NCBI GenBank assembly: GCA_025769875.1
Contig: JAGFNK010000007.1
Location: 186,001-250,000 of the forward strand
Direction: 5' to 3'
Source: Russula earlei
Lineage: Eukaryota > Basidiomycota > Agaricomycetes > Russulales > Russulaceae
Length of the DNA: 64,000 nt
Below the pieces are notes generated by a model. That model searched no databases, had not been told where the DNA came from, and saw only the letters and a list, made by a program, of their open reading frames with translations. The position numbers were made by a program, and so were the translations under genes. Of the stretch, positions 1-12,762 are shown piece by piece; the stretch's first letter is position 1, and each line of letters starts with the position of its first letter.

Positions 1-2568
1 CCACGGGCGCGAGCGTCACCCCGAGGATGGCATCGTGCAGGTTAGTGAACCGTTTGGGGAGCGCGGTGCACAACGCGCGGGACCACGGCGGAAACTGGCG
101 CGCCTCGACGTCGTAGAGCTCGAGGGTGTTGTTGGCGAAGCCGAGAATGAGCAGCGAGGGCGAGCTCGGCGCGAAGGCGAGGGCGTGCGCGCGTTGCGGG
201 AAGGAGGGGAGGGTGGTGTGGTGCTGCACCGCGTCGAGGTTGAAGATGTGCGTGCGCATGTGATCGTCGGTCGTGGCGAGCCATTGCCCGTCGGGACTTG
301 TGGCCATCCGCGTGATCGTGGCTGGCACGGCCTCGGCGTGGGTTGTGTATCGGGGCTGGGGATCGACTTGGGCGCTTTTTGCGTCGGACGCGTCCGTTGC
401 GGGGTCGTCATCGTTGTTGTCTCGTCGTCTCCCAGTCAGGACGCGGCCTTCAATCATCAAGCCCCTGTTTCTGTGCTGATCGAACCTCCGAAGTACCCTC
501 GCGGAGGTTGGGTCAGACACGAGTTCGAGCACTAGGACGACGGCAGCTGTAGAGGCTACGACGAGTTTTGAAGAGTCGGGAGAAAAAGTCAGGGCGGAAG
601 CTCCGCAATGCGTCGGAGTATTAGGGTGGTCTCCTTGAAGCAGTGTTTGGAAGTTGCGCACTCGCTTGGGTTTCAAATCGCCTCCAGAAGACTTTGCAAT
701 GTGAATAATTGACTTGTAACACCATGTGGAAAACGACACGTACATCTGTTTGCAGCCAGAAAAGCTTTACTTCGAAGGTGTCGGAGACAGCGAGCCAGTG
801 TCCGTCATCTGATATTGCACTAGCTACAAGATTCGTTTTCACACGCAGACTCATCTCGAGAACTTTATTCCAGCCAGGGGCTTCCCCTGGCATTGCAAAT
901 GGTGATTCTTCCTCAAGCACAGGTTTCTCTGGAAGACGCCAGACCGCCAGGCTAGTGTCGCCGGTACTCAAGACAAGCCGTGCCCTCTTGGCTAGATGTA
1001 GGCCAACCGTCCCGTGTGCACCGGAAGTATAGGCAATTCTTCTGTGGTAAGCGTCCTCGAATGTGGCAATTACGCTCGTCATCAGAGGGTTAAAGATATG
1101 TGCGGTGGAGTTTTGAGGGAGAGCAGCCGGTGCCACGACGATAGACATATCCAGTCCACCGGAGACAAGGAGAGGAGCAACATTGGTCGGAAAGGGCAGC
1201 TGGTGAGATGAAGGGAAAGGGGCATACGGCGGCCATATAGACAAGCCGCGCACGTCATGGGAATGCATCCGCTTCGATGCTGTTCGTACCCAATTAGCGG
1301 GGTATGGTAAAGTCGAATTACCTTTTGACGACGAGGACTCGATCCGGGAGAATTGCGTCACTTTCTGGTCGATTCCAGAGGTATACACTGAGGTCCCGTC
1401 CTACACAGAATGAGACAACGAATATACGCAGGATATGCCAAAATTGCATACAGATCCGATCGCCAGGCAGAGCACGTCTGCGCCATGGGCCTCGAAGCTT
1501 TGCAGTTGGGTGCATGTCTGCGAATCCCAAAACTTGACCATGCCGAGAGAATCACCAGAGATAATGACCCCATCGCTGAGCGGTATGAGCAGCGATCTCA
1601 GGTGACGAGCAAATGACTACGCACTCACCCGAGAACGGCAACCGTCCAAACAAGTGTTCTCTCCCCCCTGATCTTATCCGTTCCCATCCTATTGAGCACT
1701 CTCCCAGAAGAGACGTCCCACTTCCTCAAGCTGCTGTCTGAGCACCCTGCTACAATCCAAGAATCTTGCCACTCATCCTCGTCTTCATCGCTACTGTCAC
1801 CGTCCTCACCGCCGTTCAAGGTGCGTCCTCCCTTCCACCGAGGCAATGGTGGTCCCCAAGCGAGAGATAAAATGCGGCTCTTTGAACGGTCGAGACGGCG
1901 AAGATGTTGAAGAGTGTCATATTCCAAGGATAGAAGGTGTATTGAACCATCCTCACAGCCCATTGCGAGGATAGTCGAAGCGGGGTTGGCTGCGATGGAC
2001 CAAATTGAGCCACCATTGGAGAGCAATGATCGCTAAACAGAGCGATCATTAAGAGAGAACGCGAGGATGGCATTGTCAACATACTCGTATAGTCCCGTTG
2101 ATCATATCCCACTCGGTCAATTGGCTACCTCCACCGGTGGTAAATAAGCGAAGGTCTGCGAGGGAGGGAATATCATCTTTAGGCAACTCGTCCGGATATT
2201 TGAGAGTAATCGCAAGGGAATCGACTTTGGATGGGTTTACGCCTGAAAGTGTCTGAAAGATCATTGGTCTAGTATAACGCCCCAGAAGTGAACGACTGGA
2301 CGCGCACTTTCCTCACCACCCAAGCTTGAGGTGCCTCGACGGACTCGGTTGAACCAGTCCACTCAGAGATCTCAACGTTACCATTTGCATGGCCGACGAT
2401 TAAAGGGCCAAACTTTGGTATGCCATCCACCGCAACAGCCTTCTTTTTGCCCTTGATGGAAGGTAGGGGTAATGGCGGAAACGCGAGAGCCGTGATGGAA
2501 GAGGGGGTAAAATCCACGAAGCGACATCTGTGAACGGACAAAGTCGTCCTTTCTCCCATAGATTCCAC
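1..2568 (-). CDS. UTP4: UTP4/cirhin-like U3 snoRNP WD40 protein (3' end off the window)
   Basis: WD40-repeat subunit of the t-UTP/UtpA part of the small-subunit processome, needed in the nucleolus for early 35S pre-rRNA transcription and processing. The first exon starts at 2568 and holds the characteristic N-terminus (VHRCRFVDFTPSSITALAF). Further exons carry SKVDSLAITLKYPDELP, then GSIWSIAANPASTILAMGCEDG (about 2026-1960), an acidic insert, and SLRKWDVSSGRVLNRMGTDK followed by VYTSGIDQKVTQF near 1385. These are in the order expected for Utp4. Intron 1 runs from a GTGCGC donor near 2307 to a TTTCAG acceptor near 2257. The C-terminal part runs off the left edge, so the gene is incomplete. Family assignment is from remembered motif similarity; exon borders toward position 1 are approximate. 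Confidence 0.85.
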
Positions 2569-2730
2569 AGAGAGCGTTTAAAATTCTGCCTCTCGCGTGG
2601 TGGTCGCCTTTGGTTTGACGCGAGCGACAGTTTTCTGCTCGCACGTGGACCTGACCCGCTTCCTCCGTGATCGAACTCTGATTCACAACACTCACCACCC
2701 GACGACAACACCTGCCTGTCCCTCAAAATC

Positions 2731-3125
2731 ATGTCAATGTTTGGGCGAGGTCCTAGTCAGCCATCTGGTGCGGTCAACCCAGAACGTATGGAGATGGCGA
2801 TACAAGAGTCCGTTTTTATCCCTTCACGGTTCCACGGCCTCTGATCCTCTCGCCGCCCAGGTTGGACATGGTCACCGACATTTTCAACCGTCTTGTCTCG
2901 TGAGTTCTTTTCCTGGACCGAACCCCCACTTCATACCTTCATTTTAGGACATGCCATGCCAAGTGTATCAGCACACGGTATACAGAGGGTGACCTCAACA
3001 AGGGCGAGAGCGTTTGCATCGACCGATGCGTGGCCAAATTTTTTGAAGCAAACAAGAAGGTCGGGGAGCGGTTACAGAGCGTTGGCGCAAACGCAAGTGC
3101 AGCTACAGGTGCATTTGGTTTGTAG
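2731..3125 (+). CDS. TIM10: Mitochondrial intermembrane-space chaperone Tim10
   Basis: Small TIM chaperone that, with Tim9, escorts hydrophobic precursors across the mitochondrial intermembrane space to the TIM22 complex. Three exons, 2731-2807, 2861-2899 and 2948-3125, joined by introns 2808-2860 (GTCCGT..CCCAG) and 2900-2947 (GTGAGT..TTTAG). The spliced protein is about 97 residues and contains the twin CX3C motif: CHAKC and CIDRC, separated by [15 protein letters not shown], which is near-invariant in Tim10. Start ATG at 2731 gives MSMFGRG. It lies divergent from UTP4 (start 2568), with about 160 bp between the two start codons, and converges on the zinc-binding gene downstream. Confidence 0.93.
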
Positions 3126-3302
3126 AGACACTGCTACAAGCCACACCGCATATGTTCCATTGTGCTTTCGATATGGAAGACGCAGATTCACCTCTCCACT
3201 TAGGATGCCACACAATCTGGCGAGAACAGTATATACATCCATACGACCCAAATATCCCACCTATTGATATTATTTGACTTGCCAGGGTCCCTAGAAAATC
3301 GG

Positions 3303-3708
3303 TTATTTCGAGACATCCCGGAAGCACTCTGCCATTGTCTTGGAGTGTCTATTCTGCGAATGCTCCTCGAGGCTGGAATGATCCGTGAAGGTGTGAATGC
3401 GTCATGCCGAGTGAAAGGACAATACAACGTACGCGGGCGCCCTGGTTGTCAGGAGCTGTGGCAGGATTACGCCTTAGAGCTAACACGGGAGAAAGAAAAA
3501 GTTTAGAAGAAGCTCACGAAAGGCTGTTTACAAACTGAGCAGACGATGTTTTTTGCCTGTTCATTCGTTTTGGACTGGCTCTTCGCAACCTTTGGCGCGC
3601 ACTTGTCAACCTTGCGCTTGCGTTTGTCTGCGGCTTTAGCGCCCTGGATGTCGTCAGCGCCGCCTCGCGACGCGTAGAAAACTGGAAATAATGTCTTACG
3701 TTGGTCAT
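3303..3708 (-). CDS. Small zinc-binding protein (At2g23090/zf-met2-like)
   Basis: Four exons encode a 75-residue protein: 3708-3700, 3643-3518, 3455-3433 and 3372-3303, all with GT..AG introns. The spliced product starts MTNGAKAADKRKRK, a basic stretch, then AKSQSKTNEQAKNIVCSVCK, then QPFLLTTRAPALEEHSQNRH and ends SKTMAECFRDVSK. The C-x2-C followed by H-x4-H spacing and the KSQ-K-NE-AK-I-C core match the small eukaryotic zinc-binding family typified by Arabidopsis At2g23090. The exact role of that family is poorly known. The tiny first exon (MTN) means automatic annotation could easily miss or mis-start the gene. The 3' end is 177 bp from the TIM10 stop, in convergent orientation. Confidence 0.85.
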
Positions 3709-4061
3709 CGCACGACAGTGTACAAACCAAAGAGCACAATAAAACCGGAAGAGCAAAGAACAACAACACTGTGCTCGGGATCGGCCCGGCCCGGCGTGGT
3801 CCCGTTGTCGCCGAGCCGAGAATAGAAAAAATGCCTTGGGGGGCTCCTTGAACCGCGACCACCACCAGGTCCGGATTTTCCCACGGCAAAGCCGGGGCAA
3901 GGATAGGCAGTGAGGATGACAGTGAGCTCTGCAAGGCCAGAGCCACCTGTCCGAGCCTTCGTAAAACTACAACCCCCTCACCAACTAAACCACCATCCAC
4001 CAGGCTGACTGGCCAAACCAATACATAACACAATCACTATGTATGCTAGCAGTAATCTGCA
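3709..4061. other. Upstream region of the zinc-binding gene; possible LINE 5' junction
   Basis: No supported coding sequence. It should include the promoter of the minus-strand zinc-binding gene. Base composition changes to C/A-rich near 4040, where the retrotransposon-derived sequence appears to begin. No clear target-site duplication was found. Confidence 0.4.
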
Positions 4062-5333
4062 ATGAGAACTCCCACATTAACACACAACCCATACCATACA
4101 ACTACCCAGCTCCCCAACAACGAACAAGCAACACCAGCACCCTCCATGAACACCCTACCCAACTCCCACCTCCCTCCCCTCCAACTGTCACTACCAATAC
4201 TATGCCACCACAACCACGTGGAGACCACACATGACCCAAACCCCCCACCACCAGCCCGCCTTTCACCACCCGAAACAACAGTCCTTTGTCCCCAAGAACA
4301 TAAACCAACCATTAGCAACTATTTCGCAGAAAATAGCGTACCTAGGCATCAAAGAACACCAACCCCCTATCCCACGCCTGTCTACCACAAAAACCTACAA
4401 ACTGCGAGATTAGCCATAGCAGACTTTAACGACGCCCTTGAAACTGATAACACAATATGGATGGGAATACAAAAAAGACCATCCGTACCTGTGTCCAACA
4501 ATTCCTGTATAAATCAATGCACTCAACACACAGAATAGGCCCCCAATGGAGACACATACCAAACTACGAGGATCATGAATTCTGCTCCACATGCAACGTC
4601 CCTGAATCAATGGATCACATACTTATCTACTGTGAAGCCATGCCCATAACACCATCTGGTCCCTAGCGAAAGAGACCTGGCCACATGCACCACATCTATG
4701 GCCCGACATCAATTTAGGCACCATACTAGGCTGTGGATGCCTCACCTTCCCTAACCAAGATGTCGAACAACACCATGACCAAAACCGCCATAGACGCATC
4801 CCAAAAGGAGCCACTCGCCTCCTCCAAATATTAATTTCAGAGGCTGCTCACCTAATCTGGGTCATAAGGTGCGAACGAGTTATCCAAGACCGCACTCACC
4901 AAGAAAGTGAAACCCATACAAGGTGGTTTTGTGCCATCAACACGAGACTCACCAATGACAAAATAATCGCAACACTAATCAAACGAGATAAAAGGGCTTT
5001 CAAGTTAGTGAGGGACACCTGGGAACCTGTTTTTAGGAAAACAATGGACCTCCCAAATGATTGGATCTTTAACCGTGAGGTTTTAGTGGGTAGGAGGCTA
5101 TGGTAAGTTCGGCCACACGTATTTCTGAGTCCCACACTGCCCCCATACCGGCAACCCCTGGGGGGCGTGCATAAATGCATTTCACCCTCACATCCGGTCT
5201 CCGCACTGGCTACAGCGCGTAAGATAGGGCTGAATTAATATTCTCCTGCTATCACACCCTTATTGAGGTAGCCTGTACCCGTAACTACCTAATAAAGCGC
5301 TATCCAAAAAAAAAAAAAAAAAAAAAAAAAAAA
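4062..5333 (+). mobile_element. 5'-truncated LINE (Tad1-like) ORF2 3' end, 3' UTR and poly(A)
   Basis: The extreme 3' part of a non-LTR retrotransposon. Several frames, broken by small indels, read the familiar fungal LINE ORF2 C-terminus: TQKIAYLGIK near 4328, a zinc-knuckle-like CSTCNVPESMDHILIYCE near 4588-4632, GTILGCGCLTFPN near 4718, then GATRLLQILISEAAHLIWVIRCERVIQD near 4808-4890 and LPNDWIFNREVLVGRRLW ending near 5105. About 200 bp of 3' UTR follow, with an AATAAA at 5291-5296 and an uninterrupted run of 28 A at 5306-5333. The poly(A) is the hallmark of target-primed reverse transcription. The copy is dead (no RT or endonuclease). It sits between two host genes and touches no identifiable exon. 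Confidence 0.85.
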
Positions 5334-5356
5334 GCCTTGACGTCGAGTCGGCCAAC

Positions 5357-5780
5357 ATGGGACAGGAACGGGAAACATATTGGGACAACGAAGCCACCCT
5401 GCGACTCAATTCCGAGCCGGATATCAAGCTGGCAAGGCAATGTCTCCCATCCGAAGTTGGACAGATGCTTTATGAGGTGATGTCAGCCCTCTTGTACAAT
5501 CAATGGATTGGGAGGGTTTTGTTGTATTGGTTGGTTGAAGAATCTCATACAGTTGTTGGAGAGATGGAGTCTCCCATCTAGCGACGAGATCCTCAAAGTA
5601 CTTGCTTACTTGGTGAGAGCGGGAAGGATTATATAGAGGAAATTGAGGGCGGACGTGTGCACAGAGAATTGGCCAGAGTGCAGGCGAAGGAACATGTATT
5701 TGGGGTAAGCACACTGGCAGAGCCCAGCACCCTATACCCAAACGCTGCAATGCCGCACCACGACCCAACCACCTACATTT
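5357..5780 (+). CDS. Possible hypothetical gene or gene fragment
   Basis: Not recognised. An ATG at 5357 opens MGQERETYWDNEATLRLNSE and continues to a possible GT donor in GAG|GTGATG near 5478. A CAG acceptor near 5550 leads into LLERWSLPSSDEILKVLAYL, which reads like real coding sequence. A further open stretch (DYIEEIEGGRVHRELARVQA) follows in a third frame to about 5780. No splice combination that I could find joins all three cleanly, so it may be a decayed gene or need an unusual intron. It starts only 23 bp after the LINE poly(A), so the LINE may have landed in its promoter or removed its 5' exons. Confidence 0.3.
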
Positions 5781-5943
5781 AAGCCTGAGCATAATACGTA
5801 GATCAGATTAGTATGTGACCACCTCTGTACCAAGTAGCACGCGCCGCGGCATAAAAATTCGGAAAAAAAAAAACCCCCGCGAAAACGAAAACGTCCCCTT
5901 GGACAGACGCGTGCGAGAAGCAAGCAGTCCCCCCCTCACGATG

Positions 5944-8900
5944 TCAACCCTTCCCCGTGTATCTCTGCTTTTCGTACTCTCTCCACAACACCTTCATAGC
6001 GGCCTTCCCACCAGCGTCGAGGGCAGAGACCATGAGGGAATCTCGCGTGTGCTCGTTGAGCATGTCACACAGGACGAACAGCCCGGGTTGCAATTCCCGT
6101 CGCGTCTCCGCAGGCAGAACGCACAACGGGTCGTTCAGGGCCTCGAGATAAGCTTGGAGGACGCACGGAACGTGCTTGGATAGCGGGCGCGCGAGCGACT
6201 CGGGCTTCCGCAGCTCTGCGGAGGGACCGTGCACCCGAACCGACGTTTTCGCAGCGAGCGAGGTGAGCAGACGGGAGAGGCTCTTGCTCTCTTCGGCCCC
6301 AAGTGGGCGGGATGGGTTAACCCAGACGGGAAGTGAGTCCGCGACGATGGAAAACTGCTTCGCACCGAGGAGTGGCCGCGGGCCACGCAAGGCGGATAGC
6401 AAGTGACAAATGATGTTGCTCAGATGTGGAAGTGTGGTGACGACGAGATCTCTCCGCAGCCGAACGAGGGAGCTGAGGATGGCGACGATTTCGTGAAATA
6501 CGGCGACATTCGTTTCCGAATCGTGCGCCTTCGAACCGGCAAGGTGTCTTGAAAGGACGACCCAGATGGAGATTACATTCTGCGGACGGATAGAAGCCGG
6601 CTGTCAAGGATTAAAGTTTTGAATGGTATGATAAGACTGGAAACGCACTCGCTTTGAACAGAGGTCGCTTATGAAAGTCAAGACCGGCAAGCGAAGAATG
6701 CTGGCATCGGAGAGCTTCGCGTCGTTCACAAAGAGATCTAAGCATTCCTTGACATATGTCTGGACAATCCTCAACGTATCTGTATTTCTTTTGTGAGCAC
6801 CCCTTTTCAAGTCATCATAGGAGACGTGACGTACTTTCTAGAGCATTGTGCAGCGCAAGCGAGATGAGGCGAATAAGATGAGCGATACCATCCGACGCAA
6901 TCCCGTTTGAAATCAGCGCCTCAATTACGAATTGCAGACACGAAGAAAACTCAGACAAAGACAGCGTCCTGAATAACTTTGCCAGATTCTCGCCAAGATC
7001 ACATCGCTCTGTACAGGACGCCAATGTCAAATACGGTAACAGACTACTCCGTTTCGAATGACGCACCGGCGGACATTGACAAATGTGCAAAGGTCATATA
7101 TGTTGTGATGATGCATTGTAGATGAGACTCTCGATCTTCTCGGTCTTCCATAGAAAATAGTGGAAGCTCTGATATCAGGACTGCATGCATGGCACCACCG
7201 AATCTCGAGACTCTTGGGTCTCTTGAACTCCCGGAGAGGAGCGATGGACCAACAGCCTGCATGATGAGTGTGCCAAGACCAGGAGATGGATTTTCTGTGT
7301 AAAATGGTGGCCGTCAGATAATGCGGGTAAACCGTGGAGAACAAATCGCACTTGGGTGATCGAGATACCTCCCAAAGGCGATAACTCGACTCCAAAAGAG
7401 CAAGACGTCCGAATAATCTAACAACTCGTCCTGCTCAGTCACGTCGCGTGAGGCCAAGCGACGGATAAAAGGATGTAGCTGATCAAGGACACATTCGAAT
7501 AAGGAAGACAGATGGTCCGCGAGATCCGGCAGAAATCTGACGTGGATTAACACGTCAACTCTACGCAACAAAAGGGTAGGTTCTCACGATGACAACGAAA
7601 AATCAGCCATGGCAATGTCCATCAGTAGCTGTGTGGAACTCCTGAGTGGGATTTCTGGTGCTTTTGACGAATACCAGTCTCCGAGTGGATGCGTTCTACA
7701 AACTTGAACAGCGTCGAACACCACATTTGTTCTACCCTGGACAGCTGCTTGGAATGCAGCACTACGATATCGATTAGCATCAACGGGAATACCAAACGAG
7801 AATACGTGCTCACCGGAGATGACCCTGGACTAGGTCCATAGTGATCTGCTCCGTAGACGTTGGGACTGGAGAAGTCATCAGATAGTGGAGGTACCGGCCA
7901 CCCGCTTCATGTTCCCATGAGCCTAAGAAGCTAAGCGTTCTCAATAGGAACGTCCTGGCGACTTGAAAAGCTCGAGGCGTCGAAGCCTTAGCATCGAAAC
8001 CAAGGAGAATATCGAGGACAACCGCTCTCCTGATGAAATCATTCCGAGAAGACTTTGGGATGCACTCGGGAGACGGATAGAGGAGAAACGAATAAGCTTT
8101 CACAGCTTCTCGAATCTGAGTCTCTGAGCGATGGCCAGATGCACGCCTCTTCTGTGATTTCGCGAAATCGACTGTGTCCAGGAAGGTAGTTCTGGCGTGT
8201 TGAATAGAAAAAAAGGACGCTGTTGGAGTCAGTAATGTCTGAATGACTGCCGGGGATGTGTGGCCTTACATCGGAGGTTGTCTTGCTCCCAAAAGTTTGC
8301 CGAATGTAGACATTCGTGGACAATTGTTACCAGAGACAAGCCTCGTTTTGCATCCTCATAACCGGTTTCGAGATTGGCGGAATGAAGCAAGCCTACGAGG
8401 AGTTCTTGTTGCGTCGGAGACGCAAATGTGCTAAAGGTCATGGTTCATCTCATGCTAAATCCATTTCCGGGGTACAACGTACTTGACGACCTCTAGATTT
8501 CTGTCCAAGAGGAGTTTGAAAAGGGCGACAGCAGCAAGTGCAGGGCCATCTTCGTCAAATGATAGCTGAGAGGACCGTCCCAACCATGTTTTAGATGCAG
8601 GGCTATGCGACAGGAGACGAGTCTCTAAAAAGTTCAAAACGACATCTAGAAGAACCTGTAGTTGCTGGAAGTCACGATAGGATCTATGTTGCAACAGGTA
8701 ACGGAACTTCCCTTTTCGTGAGTAAGCCGAGCATTATCACCACTTAGTCGAACTCACAATTTCGACACCGTACTCTGGTAGGCAATCATCAACTTTAAGG
8801 GCTGCGGCGGTCAGTTCACCCAAATCATTCTGATCGTCAAGATCGTACTGAGTATGGCCAGACATTTCCAACATATACCGGAGCCGTAGAGCGGCCGCAG

Positions 8901-10927
8901 CCACGACTTGTTTGGCCCAAACATCGCGCCCCTTGTCGCCATTCCCGTTCCCGGAGATAGCTTCATCTGAACCTGCGAGTATCGCGTCTCGAATGAAGCC
9001 TATGAGCGACTCCCCTACAGTGGTTTTGGTCTTCGCTTGTTCTGCCTCCGTAGTGGTGTGTAGAGGTAGTGAGGTCAACACAGCTGTGGCAATCCGTGCT
9101 GCGAGCATGAAAGTTACAGCTCCAGCGGTTGAACCTTCTCTAGACCCTTCATATGTTCGTCTCTTTTTGCGTGGTCGTTGTCCATGATCAGCTGTATCCT
9201 TCTTTTCCACGTCACGGAAGCGTTCCCAGATCTCCCGCAATACAACAAGCACTTGTCTCGCTGTGTCGAGAGTTTGTCCTGGCGTGATATAAGTTCTCAC
9301 AGCCATAGATAACTTGTTTAGATGGATTATAGTAAGGGCCGGAGACGCCACAAGTCCATCATATGACGTCCGTATGGAGAGCGAGGAATAGTACGGGTGT
9401 CGTAGGGAGCATGAATCCATCAAGCGCGATATATGGGTAGGAAGGGTACGCGTCTTCATATGAAAGGAAAGAGCGAGAGAGAGGAACTCGTTTGCGGGAA
9501 TGACGAGAGCTTCCCCGCACGGTGACCGAAAGAGTGTGAGAAATTTCGAGAGGATGTGGCCCGTCGATACTTCCACAAGGTCATGATCTATTCGGGAGAG
9601 AACGCAGATACACTGAACTGCTATCGGAACGTTCCCATCTGATGACCGGGTGACATTCAAGAATATGCACGTTGCCGAAGGGAACTTACCATCTTCTGAG
9701 GATAAGCATTCTACGCAGGCATTCACTTGTTTCTTGAGGAGTACGACTGTGCTTTCATTCCTTGGGCTGAACAGCGACTCGTCCTCAACTACCTTTAACA
9801 ACCCCAATCTCGAATTCCACACTTGATTCTTATGGTAGTCCCCAATGCTCCGCAGTATCTCTTCACAGGTGTAGAAGAACAACATGGCAAACGAAGGGGC
9901 GTCCGTGGTGGAGGTGCTTCCTGACGGGAGAAGGGAGCGTCGTTTCTTCACCGCATCGGTAAATGCGGCCATTAGGAACGGGAGCGTGGAGAGCAAACGA
10001 GGTTGGGATGAGGATATATGGGTTCCTAGAACATCAAAGAGAGGGTTGGCTCCAGGTCCCTCAGCCATTTGTCTGAGACTATCGGCATTAAAGAGTAACT
10101 CGACCCCCAGGTCACGAATTTCTTTGTGTATTGGCGAACAAGCGGCTCTTTCATTTGAAATAAAGACGAGCCAGGCATTGATGTGACTCGTCATAAAGGC
10201 GTGGCTAAACTGTGAGAGGTCGTCAATAAGGATCATAAGGACAAGAAATACGCTGTAGGAGACGAACCTTCTTTTTGTTTGAGGAGTGAGACAGAGCATT
10301 CCGCAAGGAAGAAGTTACCAACGTGCATATCGCGACCAATCCTGAGTTCTCGCAAGGACCCGCAGCCTCCGTTTCTAAGACTCGCAACACGACTCCTAAG
10401 CATTCTAGCAAATTATCAAGCGAGAATTTTGGAGCGGAAAGAGACCAGACGAGCTGAAGACTTTTCGAAGACAGGAGATATATCTCACCCCGCTTTTGCG
10501 CGGGCAGATTCAAGGAGTTGGACAGCAAAGAGGAAACTATAGGTAGCAGAGGCATGCGGTTTAAGAGGGATATTAACCATGTATGTTGGACAACGCCCTT
10601 GTTGGCGCTTTCAGAGCTCAAAGTCGAAAGTACGCCCTGCAGAAGCGCCCAAAAGCGCAAGTCGAGGACCGGGTTAGACTCGCTGTGGCCTCGATGAGAA
10701 AAAGCGGCAGAAGGAAAGTGAGACACTCGCCGGTGTTGCGTTCCATCCTTCAAGAGGCGCGTCAAGGACCACTCGAGGATGATCTCTGCCTTTCTCGGGA
10801 CGTGGAAAGACGTTTGACCCCATGCTGCAGTCGCTATTTCAATTTTTGAGGGGTCACCTAGCTTTGGAGGATCTGTCGGCGCTCTCAGAGCGCGGACGAA
10901 ACTCTGGGCCGACTCCTGATAAGCCAT
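5944..10927 (-). CDS. URB2: Urb2/Npa2 ribosome biogenesis protein
   Basis: Large nucleolar protein required for early assembly of 60S pre-ribosomes (27S pre-rRNA processing). The N-terminal exon starts at 10927 (MAYQESAQSFVRALRA) and continues DPSKIEIATAAWG..SFHVPRKAEIILEWSLTRLL. The centre is a long helical region on many exons; the longest open stretch is 10,299-8,737. The C-terminal exon (6402-5944) contains the diagnostic Urb2/Npa2 C-terminal domain: KPESLARPLSKHVPCVLQAY, then LQPGLFVLCDMLNEHTRDSL and ending LWREYEKQRYTGKG, stop at 5944-5946. At least ten exons are needed; several internal borders are approximate. An upstream in-frame ATG at about 11,074 is possible, but the start at 10,927 matches the family N-terminus. 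It is divergent from the ITT1-like gene, with about 210 bp between starts. Confidence 0.85.
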
Positions 10928-11140
10928 CTGAGCACGCGTCAGGATTCTACTGAGGAGGAGGCATGAGGAGGGAGGGAACCATACTCCTAACCCCGATTCG
11001 GGGTTTACCGGCGGGCCAGATAAAGTCACTCCTATGTGGTCCATGGCTCGTTGAAAAGAGCACCCCATCGACATCGCTGCAGTCGATAGTTGCTAAAAGG
11101 TCAGGGAACATTGCTATGCTCCTGAAACATTATCCTTCAT

Positions 11141-12762
11141 ATGCCTACTATTAACCAACGGGAGCTGGAGATATGCGCAGGGCAGCAGAGCGAGGAGTGG
11201 GAGGTACTTTCGGTAAGGCTCTTCTCAGATGGTCCATGCGGTATCGGTCGGGCGTTTACAATGCAGTAGTCTATCTACCCTGACTGTGTCTCCAGAAATG
11301 CCTCAAGTGGTATCTTGAAGTTCGAGATTCCTGTCGAGCTCGAATACCCGATGGACGTCTTCGTCACAGGAAATGGAAGCGCCAAACAGCAGGAGCACCA
11401 TTTGTCCATGTCATCGCTCCCTCCCATCCTCTTAGAGATCGTTCTTCCACCTGGGTACCCTTTACGTGCAGCCCCTGAAATCACCTCTTTTCATGTATCG
11501 GGTTCTTGGATTCCGCGGAGTGGACGTCTTTTGGAGACTCTCCAGGTAATGTGGCAGCCAGGCGACGTCATCCTATACACCTGGGTGGAGTGGATACGCA
11601 GCGCCGACTTTCTGAACGCGATGAACATTATACAGGATGGTGTGTTGAGGTATGTCATAAAGTGAGATTCTGCCCCATAAATCTGATTATCATGCTAGGA
11701 TCTCACATTCCACACCGCAAATGTTACTCCCTTTTTTGATCGCATATGAGAACAAGTCACAGTCATCGAAGTTTAATTTGGCATCACATTCCTGTAATGT
11801 ATGCTTCGAGACACTGAAAGGGTCACGGTGTCTGCAGTTATTCTGTGGTCACGTCTTTTGCCGAGCGTGCCTCAGAGATGGCTGGGGACTGTATATCACT
11901 GAAGGGGATATATCACATGTGGGGTGCCTTGAACCCCAATGCGTCAAAGACGGACAAGAGGCTACCGAAGATGAAGTACGGAGAGTGGTAACGGAGGAGG
12001 AAGTCCGTCGATGGAAGTGGCTAAGAGAGAAAAAGGCAGCGGAGAGAGGTGAGTCCATCGGCCGAAAGCATTGCAATGCTCAACTCATCGCATGCAGACC
12101 CTTCCATAGTACTGTGTCCGATGTTTCTCTGTCAAACGCCTGTTTCGAAACCATCTGGGGCAGATGCTCAAGACGGGACTGGATGGGAAAGGCTGCGAAC
12201 ATGTCCGTCATGCAACTACGCATTCTGTTCGTTTTGCAAAAGAACCTGGTGAGGATGTAAATTGATCGTGGAGGCCTTTCACTGAATTGGGATTGTGACA
12301 GGCATGGTCCATTGTCTGATTGCCCGATCCAGATTGCAGAGAGGCTGGTGATTGAGTACAAGGAAACGACGGTGGGATCACCCGTACGAAAAAGGATGGA
12401 GCAACGGCATGGGAAGAGGAATCTAGAAAGGCTGGTAAGAAAGTATGAGGAAGATCGGGCGAACCGAGAATGGCTGGAGAAGAGCACGATGGCTTGCCCG
12501 CGTTGCCACGTTCATGTCGAGAAGTCGATGGGATGCAATCACGTAAGCGGATCATGCGTCGCATGTGAGCTGAGCTGAGCTGAGCTGACGTGGGGGGTAG
12601 ATGACTTGCTCAAAGTGCAAGCAACACTTTTGTTATCGCTGTGGATCGAAGCTTCTGGCGGACAACCCGTATGAACACTTCTCGAGACTCGGAGGGGGAT
12701 GCTACCGCCAGCTGTTTGACGTCGTGGGGGAGGAGCCAATGGAAGGGTTTGTTTGGGTTTGA
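11141..12762 (+). CDS. ITT1: RWD-RBR E3 ubiquitin ligase (ITT1/RNF14 type)
   Basis: RING-between-RING ligase; members of this family transfer ubiquitin through a cysteine in RING2, and Itt1/RNF14 are linked to translation-termination and stalled-ribosome control. Exon 1 is 11141-11212, intron 11213-11269, then SIYPDCVSRNASSGILKFEI opens the RWD domain (about residues 10-150). RING1 follows: CNVCFETLKGSRCLQLFCGH, then VFCRACLRDGW. An IBR segment (CPSCNYAFCSFCKRTWHG) is next. RING2 is CPRCHVHVEKSMGCNH|MTCSKC..FCYRCGSKL, with the likely catalytic Cys in MTC. An intron near 12,544-12,600 splits RING2 between NH and MTC and contains a short GAGCT tandem run. Stop at 12760-12762 after a short tail (EGFVWV). 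Confidence 0.88.

Noticed and set aside
12562..12592. GAGCT tandem repeat as a regulatory site
   Set aside because: Six or fewer short units inside an intron of the RBR ligase; no other support.
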